From contig MEDY01000101.1 in NCBI GenBank assembly GCA_001724265.1, positions 93,780 to 157,779 of the forward strand: a stretch of 64,000 nt of DNA. Direction: 5' to 3'. Below the pieces are notes generated by a model, which saw only the letters and a list, made by a program, of their open reading frames with translations, ran no database searches and was not told where the DNA came from. The position numbers and the translations under genes are program-made. Source of the stretch: Rhizaria sp. SCN 62-66 (taxonomy: Eukaryota > Rhizaria, unplaced). Of this stretch, positions 24,601 through 38,186 are shown one piece after another. Position 1 is the stretch's first letter; each line of letters begins with the position of its first letter.

Positions 24601-27600
24601 GCCTCCCGCGTCGGCCATGAGTAGTCGCGGCACCTCGAGCAGCGGCGTGAGCCATAGCGAGCTCGCCCTGCGCGCCGTCGCCGTCGACGACGAGGTCGCG
24701 AGCCCATCCATCGTCATCTCGCTGCCACCGCGCGCCGCCGTTGACCCCGCGGTCTGCGCGCAGTGGGCGGAGCATTCCCGCGAGCTCTGGGCCGGACTCG
24801 TCTGCGCCGCGGCCGCTGCGGCTGCGAGCGTCATTGTCAGTGGCAGTGCCGACGGCTGGGGCTGTTTTGTTCCTCTTAACACCGCAAACGCGGCGCCTCA
24901 CGCGCACGGCCACGGTCACAGTCACGGTCAGCAGCAAAAGGCGCGTCGCAGTTCTGTGGCCGAGAGCTCACCCAACAAAAACACGGTGTCCAACATCAGC
25001 AGCAGCAGCAGCAACAGCAGCAGTACTAGCTCTGCGTCTGCTGCGGCGAGCGCTCTGACCGCCGCGTCGCTGGCGTGCGCGTCGGGCAGCCTGCTCCCTG
25101 TGCCCACGGCCAACGGCACCGGCGCCCCGGGCGTGCCCGTTGCGCTGCTGCCCTCCGACGAGTCTTCGCAGGACCCGCTGCCGCTGCCGCGGGACGGCCC
25201 CGCCGCGGCGGGCGTCTCGGGCGCCGCGCTGCGCCGCGTGACCGACGTCGTGCTCTTCTCCGAGGGCTACGATGCCGTCGCGCTCGCCGCCGCGGCCGCC
25301 GCTGCCGCCCCCGGGGCTGTCGCGCGGTCCGCTGCGCGCGCGGTGCTGGCGCAGCTCCCGCCGCCGCAAACCGCGGCGCGCGTGTTCCCGCGCCTGTTGC
25401 TCGCCGGCGCGCTGCGCAGGGACGCCGCCCGCGCCGCCGCCGCCGCCTTGGACAGCGCCGCCGCCGTGGAGGCGCTGCGCACCGGCGCGGCCGCGAGTCT
25501 GCTGGCCCGCGCGCGCGCCGCCGCCGCGGGGGCGGAGACGCTCGTGACAGTGACGCTGTCGTCGTGCTTGGTGGACCTGTCGCAGCGCGAGATGGCGCTG
25601 GTGACCGAGCTCTCTGAGGCTATCTCCGAGGGCAACGGGTACCTGATCACGGACCCCGCGCTCGCCGTGCACACGGCGGTCATTCGCGCACAAGGTCCCA
25701 GCTCGACTGGCAACTCTGGCTCGACCGTTGATGCAGATGTTGCGGCTGTGACTGCGCTGGCCACTGCGCACTTGGGTGTTGTTCGCTGGGCATCCTCCTC
25801 TTCAACCAACGGCGACGTGAACACCAACAGCTCTGCTGCTCGCGACTCTGCTGCTACTGCTCCGGAGGGTGGGTTCCTGCGCAGCCGCGTGCAGGCGCAG
25901 TTTGCTGACTGGCTGTCGAGTGTCTTCCGTGAGCGCCAACGCGTCGCCCGCGCGTCCGCCGTTGCAGCAATTGTGGCCATGCTGTTCACGTCCAGCGAAC
26001 GTGAATTCGAGTCGGCTGGAATTGACGCCACGATCCACGCGCGCGCTCTTCTGCATCGCCTGCGGGTCGCGTTGGGGTCCGCCACGTCCTCTGACACCTT
26101 GAATGTCGACATCAGGACCGCGCTGCAGTCGGCGGTGTACGGCGTTGACATCGATCTCTCACAGCTCCCTCTGTTTGCCATCAACCCCCACATCGCAACA
26201 TCTTCGAACGTCACGTATTTCACCAAAGTGCCTGAGTCGGAATCTGTCGCACCTGCCCCGGTTCTTGCTGCGCCTACTCCTACTGTTGCAAGCTCCGACG
26301 TGTATGGAACCAGCGGTCAAATTGGCGGCGATGATGAAGAAGACCCTGACGCGGCCATCATGGCGTTGCACCGCGCCACGAGCCCTGAAATCGGTCCCAA
26401 CTCCCTCGCCGCGCTGCCTCTTGCCGCCCCTGCCCCTCTTCCCGCCGCGAGTGCACCTGTTACGATTGACTCCGCTTCTGTCTCTGCAGCTCCTATTCCC
26501 ACTCGTGTCGTACTCCCAACTGTCACTCTAGCTCAGACCGTAGATGCGAGCGCGAGCGCCAGTCCGGAGAGCATTGCTGCGCTCGTCTCCCGCTTTCTGT
26601 CCGACTTCGCTCTGCCGCCCGCGCTCGCGCCCATTCTCGCCCGCTCCGCGACGCTGCCCCTGCGCGCGCCGCTGCATGCGCCGGCGCGCCCCGCGGCGCC
26701 GCTCACGGCGCAGTCCGCGCTCGCGGGCCCCGCATCGAGCCGCGCGGCCCTGGCGCTTACACCGCTAGCGGTCACCGCGCTGCTGGGCGACGCGGCCGCG
26801 GTCCGCGCTCTGCTGCAGGCCGGCGCGCGCCCCGGGCCCGCGCTGGCTCTGCTGGCTTCAGCGCTGCTGCCGTTCGCCGCCCCCTGGGCTGCCGCTGCGA
26901 GCGCTAGTAACAGTGCGGACACCACCGTGCTGATGAGCGAGGCCGACGGTGCCGCGACGCTGCGCGCGTGGCTCGTCCGCGCCGATCAGGACCCCGTCGC
27001 CGCGGCCGCGGGCGTGGCGGGCGCCGAGGCCGCCGTGCCGGGCGCCGTCGCCGTCGCGCGCGAGCTGCTGCGATGGCTCACCGGCGCTGGGTTCGTCGAC
27101 GTCGCTGATGACGAGGTCGGCACTGTGTACGACAATGGCAGCGCGGGCAGCAGAGGCAAGGATAGCGATAGCAGTCAGGACGATGGTGACGACGACGAAG
27201 CCGATGATGGCGCGGAGGATTTGAGTCGGTCGTCGTGGGGCGGCAGCAGCTCGAATGACTTATTCAGCTCGATTGTCCCTGGTTACAACGACAATACTGA
27301 TGCTGGAACCGGCGACGCCGACAGCAGCGCTCAGGCGCCGACTTCAGTCACGAATGCATCGAGTACCAGCAGGAGCCGTCTTGAGCAGTCACTCTACATG
27401 AGCCTTGCAGATCCCTCCGCTTCTGCTTCAAACATCAACAATGACGGATCTCTTCAGACAGATATCACTTCTGACGCGCAATCATTGGTTGTGACGCCTG
27501 AACTCTCTGCTGCTGCGCTAGCAACCGCGTTCGTGCGCTCCTTAGGCTCCGCCGGCAGCAGTCTCGAGCAGACCCTACTGCTGATGGCTGCTGTCAGTGG

Positions 27601-30600
27601 GACGGACAGTGAGCGTGACGGCGTTGCTGCGAACAATGGTCATGAACGTAACGGCGCTCTAGCTGCTCTTCGTGCGCAAATTGAGGCCTCGCTGCAGCAA
27701 CACACTGTGATTGACGTTTACAACACCAACACCGACAACGACAATGCACGTGACATGTCCGCACTGCTGCACCGCATGGTTTTACGCCATCTTGATTCAC
27801 CAAGCAAGATTGGTTCCGCTGCAGCGCTTGGGCCTGTCTTTGCGCCCTCGCTGTCGAATGCAGCCCCCTCCGGAGGTGACCGCATTGTGGAGTGGTCTTG
27901 TGTCGACTTGACGCTGCCATCCGCGATCACTTCGCTCTCCAGCACCGGTTCTCATGGTGGCGGTGCAAGCGATATCAGTGTTACTGCTACCCCCGGTGCG
28001 TCTCTGCTTTGCGACGTCGCGATTGTCGCGCGCACCGCAGCTGCTGCCTCAATCCCTCTTGTGGCGAGCGCGGAGGGTGTAGATGCTGCGGCTGCTGCCG
28101 TGGAGTCCGCGGTGTCCGGCGTAATCAGTCTGTACTCACCGGCACCTGAGACGGGCGTGTTGGCGCTGCCCGAGTCTGACGCAGACGCTGGCTCTAACAC
28201 TAGCACAGACTCCGTGAGCAAGAGTGATACTGACAGTGATAGTGATGAAAGCGACAACGGCAATGTGCTCGCAGTCAGCAGCTCCCGGGCCGACACGTTG
28301 TGGCTCGAACTCGCTCTCAGCGCCGCCACCGCCGCTGCGCACGGTGTATTCGCCTCGCTCACCGCGACTGCGCAACTCGCGATCGAGGCTGCGCGAAACG
28401 GCACCGTGCCCAATGATCTTGCTGACGCCGTTTTCACTGCAGCTGACAGCGAGCTCAACGCCACGACTGAGGGGTCGAGCAGTAGCGAGCAACAAAGCGA
28501 GAACATTGTTGAGTTCGTGCTGATGGCGAATCCTGGTATGAGTGCGACCGCGTTGCTCCGTCACGCGCACATTCCCTCTCACGCTCGCGGCAACATGCAA
28601 TCAGGCTCGCAGGCACAGACGCAGACGCAGAGTGCACCGGTCGATTCAGTTTCTGCGCAGACGCAGTTCTCGCCGTCCCCTGCGCCGGTGCAAATCAAGC
28701 GCGGCGGCCGCCACAAGATGCACCTGCGTCTGTTCTGCCACACCGGCCTCGTCGTCTTCCACCAGTCGCCGCAGGACCCGGCCTCGTTGGGCTCCCTTGG
28801 CAGCAAGAGCAAGGCCAAGGGCGGGGCCGGTGTCGGTGTAACAGAGCCGGCGCCGGTGCGTTCGTTCGCGCTCGATCTCGCACAGCTTCGTGTCGCAGTG
28901 ACGTCCCGTGTTTACGGACTTTCCGGCAACACTTCTGCCGCCGCAGCCCCAGGGAACGCTTCGACGGCCGCCGCCACACCGACGGTGGGCAGCAGCAGCG
29001 CCGACGCGCACGCGCACCCTGGCGCGGACACCCCCGCGTCTGGTTCGACTGTCGAGGTCGCGATCTCGGCCGGTGACGCGGTGCTGCGCGAGTTCGTAGC
29101 GTGCCTGCACCAGGGCGCCAAGGCCTGGCGGCAGATGCAATCGCGCGTGCGCCGCAGCTCGGTCATCGCGCAGAGCAGCACAAACAGTGCGAGCTCTCGC
29201 CACAGCTCCGGTGCTGCGTCGAATGTTGTCACTATGTTGAATGTGCCGCCTGTCCCCTACAGCGAGCTGCTGTGCACGCCGTCATTCCCCGTCCTCGCGC
29301 GGCTCTCCGAGGCCACCGAGACAACCGGGAGCCACAGCACGTCAGCGAGCACAGTCAGCGTCTCCGGCATTCACCTGCGCACCTCAGCGCGTCTTGCGGC
29401 CACCATCGCTTCTGCGACTCACAACACCGTTGACGGCGCCGAGTCGCACCGCGGCACCGACCCCAGCGAGGCCGAGGTCAGTGCGCGCGTCACTTCCGCG
29501 GCCGCCGCCGCCGCTGGACTTGACTTCGCGAACTCCGGCGCGGGCGTGACCGTGCCGAACCCCGTTCTTGCGCTGTCGCCGCGCGCGTGGAGCCTGAGTC
29601 CCGTGCTCACGGTCACCATCGCCATGGGGCCCGGCTGGGGCAAGAAGTCGCTCGCCGTGCCCACGGTCATCTCGCTCACCCGCGACAACGCCAACGCCAG
29701 TGCAAGTGCGAGTCCCAATGCCGGTGCATCTGACGCGGTGACCGTGAGCACCCCGGCGGTGCTTGTGGCGACCGTGGCCGACGTCGTTGCCTCTGCCAAC
29801 ACCGCCGCTGCGGCCGCGGACGCCGCTGCGACGGCCGTGGCCACCGGCGTGACGACCGTACTTGCCCCCGCGGACTCTGCAGGGGCCCCCGCTGCGGCGC
29901 CTGAGACGTACTCGCTGCAGCGCAGCATCCGCGTTCCTGTGGTGTCGTCCAAGATCCGCGTGTTCGCGAGCAACCTCGCGTACTCGCACCCCGAGCCCAC
30001 CACGGACTGGCTGATGGCGCTCATCGACGTGCTCGCGCCTTCGCAGCCCGCCGCGCCCGCCTCCGCCGCGGCCGCGACCGCCGCGGCGCGCGCGTGGGGC
30101 CGCGCGCTCAGCGGCAACAGCATCAGCAGCACGGTGGCGAACAGTCTGGTGGCGTGGCGTGTGGTGTTTGACGACTCCGCGCCCCTCGCCCGCAGCGACG
30201 ACGCGGCGGTCGCGGTGGTCAAGCAAGGCTTTGCCTGGCCCCGCGCCGCGTCGGCCTGGGCCACAGTCGCCGCGACCGTTGTCCCTGCATCACAGTCTCA
30301 TGACAGCGCTGCGCAGACGAGCGAGAGCACCTCGGGATCAGCGCCCGCTGCTGTTTCCTTGGCTGCCAGCGTTATCGGTATCTCTGGTAGCTCGAGTGCG
30401 CAGGCACAGCAGGCGGTTCAGCACCAGTCACATCTACAGTCGCAGCTCGCCTTCGCCACTGGTGACGCCTCGCGCCGCCTGCTTCCCTGGCTCCCGCCCC
30501 CCGCTCTGCCCTCGACGCTCGCGCCCAGCTCCACCATTAGTGGCCGCTTCGCGTCTGTGGCTAGCCCGCCTAGCGTGCGCTACACAGTCACCGAGATCGC

Positions 30601-33600
30601 GGTCCGCGTTTCCGACTCGCTGCTCGACTATAACCCCGCCAACGCGGCCGGCCGCGCCGCGCTGCGCGTCGGGCTCGTCACCGTAGACCTCGCCAAGCAG
30701 CGCCAGCGCGCCGCTTGGCGCCTGCCCCAGTTCGCCACCGCGGCCGCGCTCGCAGCCGCCAACGACAGCACAGCGCCCAACAGCAGCGCCAGCAGCGCTG
30801 CAGCCCTGGCGGGTGGTGCTGTGGCGGGCGCGCTCACCGCCGCGCTGCTGCCCGGCGGCGCGGGCGAGCTGACCGCGGCGACCTCTTTGGGCGGGCTCGC
30901 GCTCACGGTCACCGCGCGCGGGCTCGCGCTACACGTACTCGACAGGGCGCAGAAGACCGGCTTTGCCGCCGTCGCGCCTGTGCCGGACTACCTGCCATGG
31001 CGCAAGCACGGGCGCTTTACTTCACATAACATCGCAGGTGTCAACGCCGGTAGCAGCAGTAGCGCTGCACGCAGCGTGAACACTGCGGCGAAAACCGCCG
31101 AAACTGCTGTGAATAAGCCGTTCTTGAACCAATACCAGCAGCAACAGCAGCAATCCCAGCAGCAGACCCTCTCACCCGAGCCCTCGGCCCCGGACGCGTC
31201 TGCGTCAGCCCTCGCGGCAGACGCCGCAGTCGCCGACGCCTTCGGCGGCCTCGCGTCCGGCCAGGAAGCGCTGGCCCGCGACGTGCGGCGCTCTCTGCCC
31301 GCGGCCGTCGTGTCCCGCGCCGGCGAGGACGAGGAGGCCGCGTCAGACCCGCTGCTGCGGCCGCCACGCGCGCGACAGGGTCCCGCGCCGGTGTACGTGC
31401 CGTGGGCGCTCGCGCTGCTGCGTGCACGCGCCGAGGCTGTCGCCGCCTGTGCTCCCACTGGCCTGTACGTGTCGTGCCTGACGTCGCCGTTCCTCGCAGC
31501 CGTGCCGCGCCCGCGCCTGCTGCTGCCCGTCAGCGACAACGATGCGGGCAGCGCGACGGCCGCGACTGCTGCTGCGGCCGAGGACGCGACGGTGAGCGAC
31601 TTCGTGGGCGCGTTCCTGCGCTCGCACTGCTTCATCAAGGTGTTCACCGTCGCATCCCTCTCGGTCTCCGTCGACAGAGAGCCCGGATGCGACTGCAACG
31701 GGGCGGACTCGGGCGCCACCGCAAAGGACACAGGTAGTGCGAGTGCAAGTGCTGACGGTAAATGCGGGTGCAATGGCGCGTGTGATGAGCGTCGCTACGA
31801 CGTCGAGTCCGGCTGGAACTACGCGACTCAGGTTACAGACCGGCTGAACCGCTACATCTCCGCTCTGCAGCTCGCGCGCGTCACCTCCACCAGCGCGAAT
31901 AACACCGCGCCCGCGCTTGTGCTGCCGCTGTGTCTGTACTCGCGCGACACCACCGCGGCGCTGACCCCGGCCGCGGAGAGGCTGTTCCCGCCCGCCGCGC
32001 CGCCCGCGCCCGTGACGGCGCTGTCGCGCGTGCTCGCGCTTGCCTCCGAGGCGGGCCTCTCTGCACCGATGGGAGCCGCGACGTCGGCGGCCGCGGCGCA
32101 CTGCAACGCGGTAGCCGTGGGCGCGACCTGCGTCAGCGCCGCCGCGGTGCTGCTCGGAGACATGGCACGCGCTCTCGGCCTCAGCAGCAGCGCGGGCACT
32201 GCGACGGACTCCGCAGCAGTGCACCGCGGGCTGGGCCTTGACCTGTCTGCGCTGGCGCCTCTGGCCCACACGGACCCGCGCCTGTTCGGGCTGCCATCGG
32301 CCTTTCCCCGCGCTCGCTCGCACACGCACGGTTACGGCTTCAGCCACGGCTACGGCGGCGGGCTGGGCACAGTGGGCAGTGGCGGCCTCAGCACGAGCAC
32401 CGGGGCGAAGTGCCTGGCCGTGCGCGTTAGCGGCGTGACCGCGGATGTGTGTGCCGATTCGCTCTCGGTGCTCATCACGCTGTCGAGCAAGCTGTCCGCG
32501 CTGGTCATCTCGCCGCCCACGGAGAAGGAGGTCGCCGTTCTCACCGCCGTCTCCGACGACGCAGACAACGCTACGCTTAGGCGCGGCAGCGTTATCGGCG
32601 CTGATTGCGCTGCATTAGCCTCGCCAACCTGCGGTGGTGCGCCTTACGTCTGCCCGTCGTGTGCCTCGCTCTCCGCCGACTACAACGCGAACGCTGCAAC
32701 CGGCACAGGCACGCAGTGCCCGCCATCGCCCGCGCATGTCTCCGCCTCGGACGCCCACGCCGCCGCGTCTAGCAACAGCGCGGCGGCGAGCCCCAGCCCC
32801 GGCTCGGCACTCGCTGCGGCGCTCGGTGCTGCTCTCGACAACGCTGCGGTCACTGGCCCTGGTACCGTCGCAGGGCTCGGCTTCGGCAACGTTGCCGACG
32901 GTGGCCTCTTCGCGGGTGCGAGCGCTGAGTTCTTCGCGCACACGCTTACGCCGGCGCCCAAGGCGGCTACACACGTGGGCGCCGTGACTACGCCGCAGCG
33001 CGCGCCTCAGCCTGATGCGTCTACTCCTGCCCGTGACAGCTGCGCTAATAGCATTGAGAGGAGTAAGACTCTGAAGGCGGTCATTGCTATTGATGATGGC
33101 GAAGGCGATGACGACCTGTTCGGCGACCGCGACCCCCTGTTCGATGGCAACACCGGTCTCCGCACGCGCGGCGTAAGCGCCTTCACAGACTCGCCGTCCT
33201 CGGGCACGCGCGGCCTCACACACATTGCTGACGGTCCCGGCGTCGGCGGCGGGTTCGGGTACCACGTCATCGACGAGTACGACGGCACCCGGGCCCCGAA
33301 CAGCAGCTCTATTGCCAGCGCCCACGCCGACGCGAGCGGCAGTGCGACCGGCCTCGACCCCGCTGCGGCCGCGATCGCGAACGCCGTGCGCAATGCCGCC
33401 GGTGCTGGGGTCAGCGACGCGGGCGCGAGTATGTTTGCTCCTCCCGGTGCCATCGGCTTGCCGGCGGCGCTCGCAGACGACTACTTTGACTCGCGCGCAT
33501 ATGCTCGCCACGGCTCTGTTACGGCGACGGCAACCACGAATAACACTGGTGTTGCTTCTGCTCATCTGCAGCCTCGACCCCAACAACTGCAGCAGCAGCA

Positions 33601-36600
33601 GCCTAGCAACCGCGGTACCGCGCCGCAGCAGTATCAACCGTCTGCGCGCCAGCACCACGCCCCCGGTGCACGTGCTCCTGCCCCGCTTTCCACCAGCGCG
33701 ACGACGTCTTCCAGCAGCATGTTCGCGGCATCCCCCAGCGGCGGCGGCGGCCTGTCCGCGCCCGTGACCTTCGACCAGCGTGGACTGCCCGCCGGGTTTG
33801 TGGCGAGCCACCACGCCGCGCTGCCGGCGCCGCTGCTGCACGCAGCCGTGCTGCCGGGCTACGCCGCCGCGCCCGCGCTGCCCACGGCCGAGGCGTGGTG
33901 CCGCGACGAGCTCGCGCCCGCGCACGCCGCTGCCGCGCTCGCGCCCGCGCCGGTCATGGGCTGGCACCTCTGCGTGCTGCCGTCCTCCGTGCCGTGCCCT
34001 TTTGCCGCGGGTCTGCCGCCACCGCTCGCGCACACGCATAGTGGCGCCAACAGTGGCAGCAAGAAGCGCAGCGGTGTGACGCAACGGTGCGTGTGCTGTG
34101 GCGCTCCTGCGCTCAATAGCGCTAGTGCCGAAACCGGCAGCACGAGCAGCGACTCCTCTGACGAAGATGACGACGACTGCAGCACGAGCGCCAGCGCCAC
34201 CGCGCCGCTGCGCCGCCTGCGCCGCGCCTGGGCTCGCGCCTCGGCCGCGACGGCGTCGCTGCGCGCGGCCACCGCGGCCGCCATCGCCGCGAGCAGCGTT
34301 CTCACGGTCACCGTCGATGCCGTCACGCTCACGCTCCACGGCGGCCGCGACTGGCGTGACAGCTATCTCGGCGCTTACGGCACCAGCGCCAGCGCCAGCG
34401 CAAGCAGTGCGAACGCGGGCGGCAGCGGCGTCAGTGGCCGGCGCGGCAGCGGTAGCGGCGGCGCTGCGGCTCGGTCGAGTGGCAGTGCGGAGGAGCTGAC
34501 GCGGCACCACTACGAGCGACAGCAGCTCAAGGCCAGTCGCAGCCGCCGCTCGAGCCTCGCCGCCGCTGTCGGCGGCGCTGGCCACGGCGACAGCAGGCCG
34601 CGCGGCGGCTCGCGCGACGGGGGCGCAGGTGCTCCAGACGCCGTATACGTCTTCCACTACAACAACAGCGCAAGCAACAGCAACGCTGGCTTGAGTCATG
34701 CCAACGCGGATGGGCTGTCCAACGGCGCCGATCTCCCCGCGAGCGCGTCTGGCGACGCCGGTCTCCGCGCTGCGCTCAACTCGCTGACCAGCAACGGCAG
34801 TCTCTCAGCGGGCCACCACGGGCACAGCTCTGCAGCGGCCCGCGCGCACGCCGAGGCCGAGGCCGCCGCCCTGCAGCGCGCGTTCCGCCTCACGCCGTTC
34901 GACTGGACGCCCGACGTCTTCTCGCTGCGCCGCGGCCGCGCGCGCGTGGTGTCCTCGGCCGCCGCGCTCGCGCTGCTGTACGACGAGCTGACTGACGCTG
35001 AGGCCATTCTGCTCTGCGCCGCCGTGCCCGACGCGCGCCGCGGCCGCCGCGACCCCGCGCGGCGCCTGCAGCTGTGCGTGCGCGGCATCGCGGTGCGCCA
35101 AGACGCCTTCTCACGCCCCGCGCCGCCGCCGCTGCTCACGGCCCCCGCTGCGGCTGCGCTGGCCCCGCCCGTACTGTCGGTCGCGATCGTGACGGCGGAG
35201 CAGCGGCTGCGCGCGCACAAGGCCGCACGCGCCGCCATCGCCGCGTCGGCGCCCGCGCACCGCCCCGCCGCGGCTGCCCTTGCGATTGTCGCCGAGGCTG
35301 AGTTCGCGGACGCGCTCTGCGCTGCGGCGCGTGCGGCGGAGCTGTACGACCTCCGGGGCGCGCGGCTGCCGCAGAAGCTGCGCGGGCTCGACACGGGCGG
35401 CGCCGGGTGGTTGGCCACCCGGATTGCGGTGGCTGTGGAGGACATCTCAATCGACGACCTTGTGCAAGCGTCGCTGGTGAACAAGCTGCTCGCCAGGCTT
35501 CCCGCGGCCGCGTTCGCGCCCCCTGCCGCGTACGGCTACGGCGACGGCGGCGGCAAGAACGGCAAGTCAGCCGGCCGCGGCAACACGCGCAGTGCAGGCA
35601 AGTCGGCCAACGCGAGCGGCACCAACGCCGGTTCAGGCGTCGTGTCGCGGTTCATGTCCACGCATGGCAACCCGACTGTGCGCGCCACGGGCGGCGCGCG
35701 CCCCGCCGTGGCCGTGGAGGTCTGCGCAGTGCGCCCCAGCGGCGCCGCGGCGGCGACGCGCGAGGAGCTCCGCGTGCGGCTCGCGCTGGCTCCGCTCAAG
35801 GTCAATCTCGACCAGGACGCCGCTGATTTAGTTGTGGAGGCCGCCCTTGGCTGCATCGGCTACAGGCCGCTGCAGCCGGACTGGGAAGTGCTGGCTGCCG
35901 CGGCCGAGGACGACTTCGCGGAGCTGGCGATGCAGCAGCAGCAGGACGAGGATGAGGACGAGGGCTACGTTGTGGACGCGCGCTCCCGTGCGACGCACCG
36001 CCGCGGTAGCTCGACTGCGACTGCGGGGCTGCTCGACACCAACGCAGCGCCCGAGTCCGGATCTGACTCAGACTCCGAGTCAGAGCATTCCCGCAACATC
36101 GCAAGTCGCGGCAGCGTCGCCGATGGTGACAAGTCCGCCGCCGGCCCCGGCGTTACCGCCCACAGTGAGACCGAGCATGAGGGCGATGAGAGCGAGAACG
36201 ACGGCGTGGCCGAGGTTGCAGTGGTGGCTTTCATCCAGCGCCTCGAGATCGCGCCCCTGCTGCTCAACATCGACTACATGCCCAAGCGGGTCAACTACGC
36301 CGACCTGCAACGCGGCTCCGTCGCCGAGCTGTTGCACCTGTTCCCACTGGAAGACTTCCTCATCGCGCTCCCCGCGCTTGCCGCGGACTCCATCTCGGGC
36401 CCTGACGTCCCCGCGTGGCTACTGCGTGCCGTGCAAGCGAGTCTGCCGCGGCAGGTGGCGAGCTACCTGGGCGCGATCCAACCCGTGCGCGCCGTCGCCG
36501 AGGCCGCGAGCGGCGTTGCGGACCTGGTGCTCGTCCCGCTCACGCACGTGCGCCGTGACGGGCTTGCGCGCGGGCTGCTGCGCGGCGTGCGCTCGCTCGG

Positions 36601-37360
36601 CGTCGGGCTCACCAAGGCCACGCTCACTGCCACGATGCAGGTGCTCACGCTCGCCTCCACGGCCGTCGACGCGCTGGGTGCCGCCGCGGGGCCAGACCTG
36701 CTCTCGCGCCGCATTGAAGAGGCGCGGCGGGAGCGCGCATCGCGGCTTGCGCAGGGCCGTGCGGGCGGGCGGCGCCTGGGGCCCGTGCCCGAGGCCGCGC
36801 GCGGGCACATGCTGGCGCACCAGGCCGCGCAGCGGCAGCGCGGACCTGTGCCGCGCGGACTGGCCGAGGGCGCCGCGCAGGGCTGGGCCGCGCTGACCGA
36901 GGCGCTGCAGCGCGCGGCGCAGAACATCGTGGCGATCCCGCTGCAGGACTACGAGGAGCACGGAGCCGGCAAGGCCGCGGTGTCGGTGCTGCGCGCGCTG
37001 CCCGCCGCGGTGCTGCAGCCGCTGGCGGGCACGGCGGCAGCGCTGAGCAAGGTTGCGCAGGGTGCGGCGCACGCGCTTGACCACGGTAAGCGCGATGTGC
37101 AGGTCGGCAAGTTCAAGAAACTTGCTAATGCGAGGACCTCGAGCTCCAACGCCAACTCCAGCTCACAACAACCGCCGCAACAGCGGTCATCTGTTTTGAA
37201 TGCAGGTGACGGTGATGGCGATGATGGGACTGGGCGCGGAATCTTCGACGATGAAGGTGATGTGCGCGAGTTTGGCTTCGATAGCAATGGCGATAGTAAT
37301 GACGAAGATGAGGAGGAGGAAGAGGAAATGAGCAACGGCAGCAACAACAGGCGGTACTAA
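18638..37360 (+). CDS. ATG2: Giant ATG2 (autophagy lipid-transfer protein), one in-frame TAG
   Basis: One intronless frame of about 6240 codons ending TAA, broken only by TAG at 22448-22450. ATG2 is a rod-like bridge protein that moves phospholipid from ER to the growing phagophore. Landmarks: chorein-type N-terminus from MLWSVISLVLPRLVHFFGRR; VEFDVGLVDRIDSIIAAMD at about residue 1235, matching the ATG2 ELDISIVDRLNSLL block; a CADSLSVL block (about 32450); LTLHGGRDW (about 34330), the ATG2 GxDW motif; LALAPLKVNLDQDAADLV (about 35790); then the C-terminal core VNYADLQRGSVAELLHLF, GAIQPVRAV and VPLTHVRRDGLARGLLRG. That core fits ATG2 better than VPS13. Usual length is 1600-2400 aa; the excess is Ala/Ser/Asn/Gly-rich filling. 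I start at 18638, since the in-frame ATG at 18497 only adds a low-complexity leader before the hydrophobic N-terminus. Alternatives: two genes split at the TAG, or a damaged allele. Confidence 0.85.
19231..19272 (+). repeat. GACGAA/GACGGC hexamer microsatellite in ATG2
   Basis: Tandem GACGAA units followed by GGCGAC units encode an Asp/Glu/Gly-rich acidic loop in ATG2. Being a multiple of three it can change length without shifting frame, one route to the protein's inflation. Confidence 0.7.
22448..22450 (+). other. In-frame TAG inside the ATG2 frame
   Basis: The frame reads AAT ATT GCC TAG TCG GCT GCT. Upstream and downstream frames are identical and both carry ATG2-specific sequence. The nearest conserved block ends about 12 codons before the TAG. 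No intron of normal length here spares that block. Confidence 0.9.
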
Positions 37361-38186
37361 TGTCTCGGAGTTTGTTGTTGTAATTTGCCTATCACACTTT
37401 ACGAAGACAACTGTTACAGAATATGACACCTTTACATTGATGAACGATTAATAAACAGAACTTATGAATTTGTATCAGCTAATTTTATATTTGACATTAT
37501 TGCACTTTAGAAAATAGTTCCTACCTGCTGCAGATGAGGGTTAGGGGGGGGACTAAATTGATCACGGATTTATCACCTTTAAAGTTGTTCCCATAAACAA
37601 AAATAAAATCGTAAATTAAAAACAACAATGGCAAATATAAGTGGTATGCTGAACACAACTTGTGAACTACTCATTACTCCTAGCCTATTCGCACGTATTT
37701 TGAATCACAAAAATGTCACCGGAGCTGAAGCGTGAGGAGGGCTCTGAGTCGGTCGCAACCCTTTAGCGTTTCAACGGCGATTGGTAGCCCAGCGTTGCCT
37801 TTTCAGAGAATTCGGAGGCGTCTATGATGTTGGCAAGCCCGGCTGAGCGTTGACAGTTGTTAAAGAGGGAAGATCACGACGCAATTAGAGTGAGACTGGG
37901 TCAGCTGTGACCTGAAGTGTGATTTGTTGAACCAATTTTGGGTGATTAAAAAAAATGATAGAATGATGCAAGTGCGTCAAAACAATATTAATTTTGTATT
38001 CTCTTTATCGTGATCCTTCGTTGAAGTGCAGGAAGGCACGACGTTGTGTAATACAACAAGCACATGCGTACTACACTTAAACAAACGGCACAGAACAAAT
38101 TATAATCTATAGAAAACCAAAACACAAGCATACTATTAATACGTATTATCATCGAATGTAATCTGGCACCTCTCGCGCCGCGCTAC
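37361..38186. other. Convergent 3' intergenic region, 826 bp
   Basis: Shared 3' flank of ATG2 (plus) and the coiled-coil gene (minus), strongly AT-rich. It holds an AATAAA at 37450-37455, 90 nt past the ATG2 stop, and a run of G at about 37540. No gene seen. Confidence 0.45.
37450..37455 (+). terminator. AATAAA polyadenylation signal candidate for ATG2
   Basis: AATAAA 90 nt downstream of the ATG2 TAA in AT-rich sequence. Position is suitable; use by this organism is unproven. Confidence 0.35.

Noticed and set aside
18638-37360. Identity as VPS13 instead of ATG2
   Set aside because: Both share a chorein start and a related C-terminus. The GxDW block, the VNYADLQRGSVAELLHLF segment and the PVRAV...VPLTHVRRDG core follow ATG2, and no VPS13 adaptor-binding or DH-like region is apparent.
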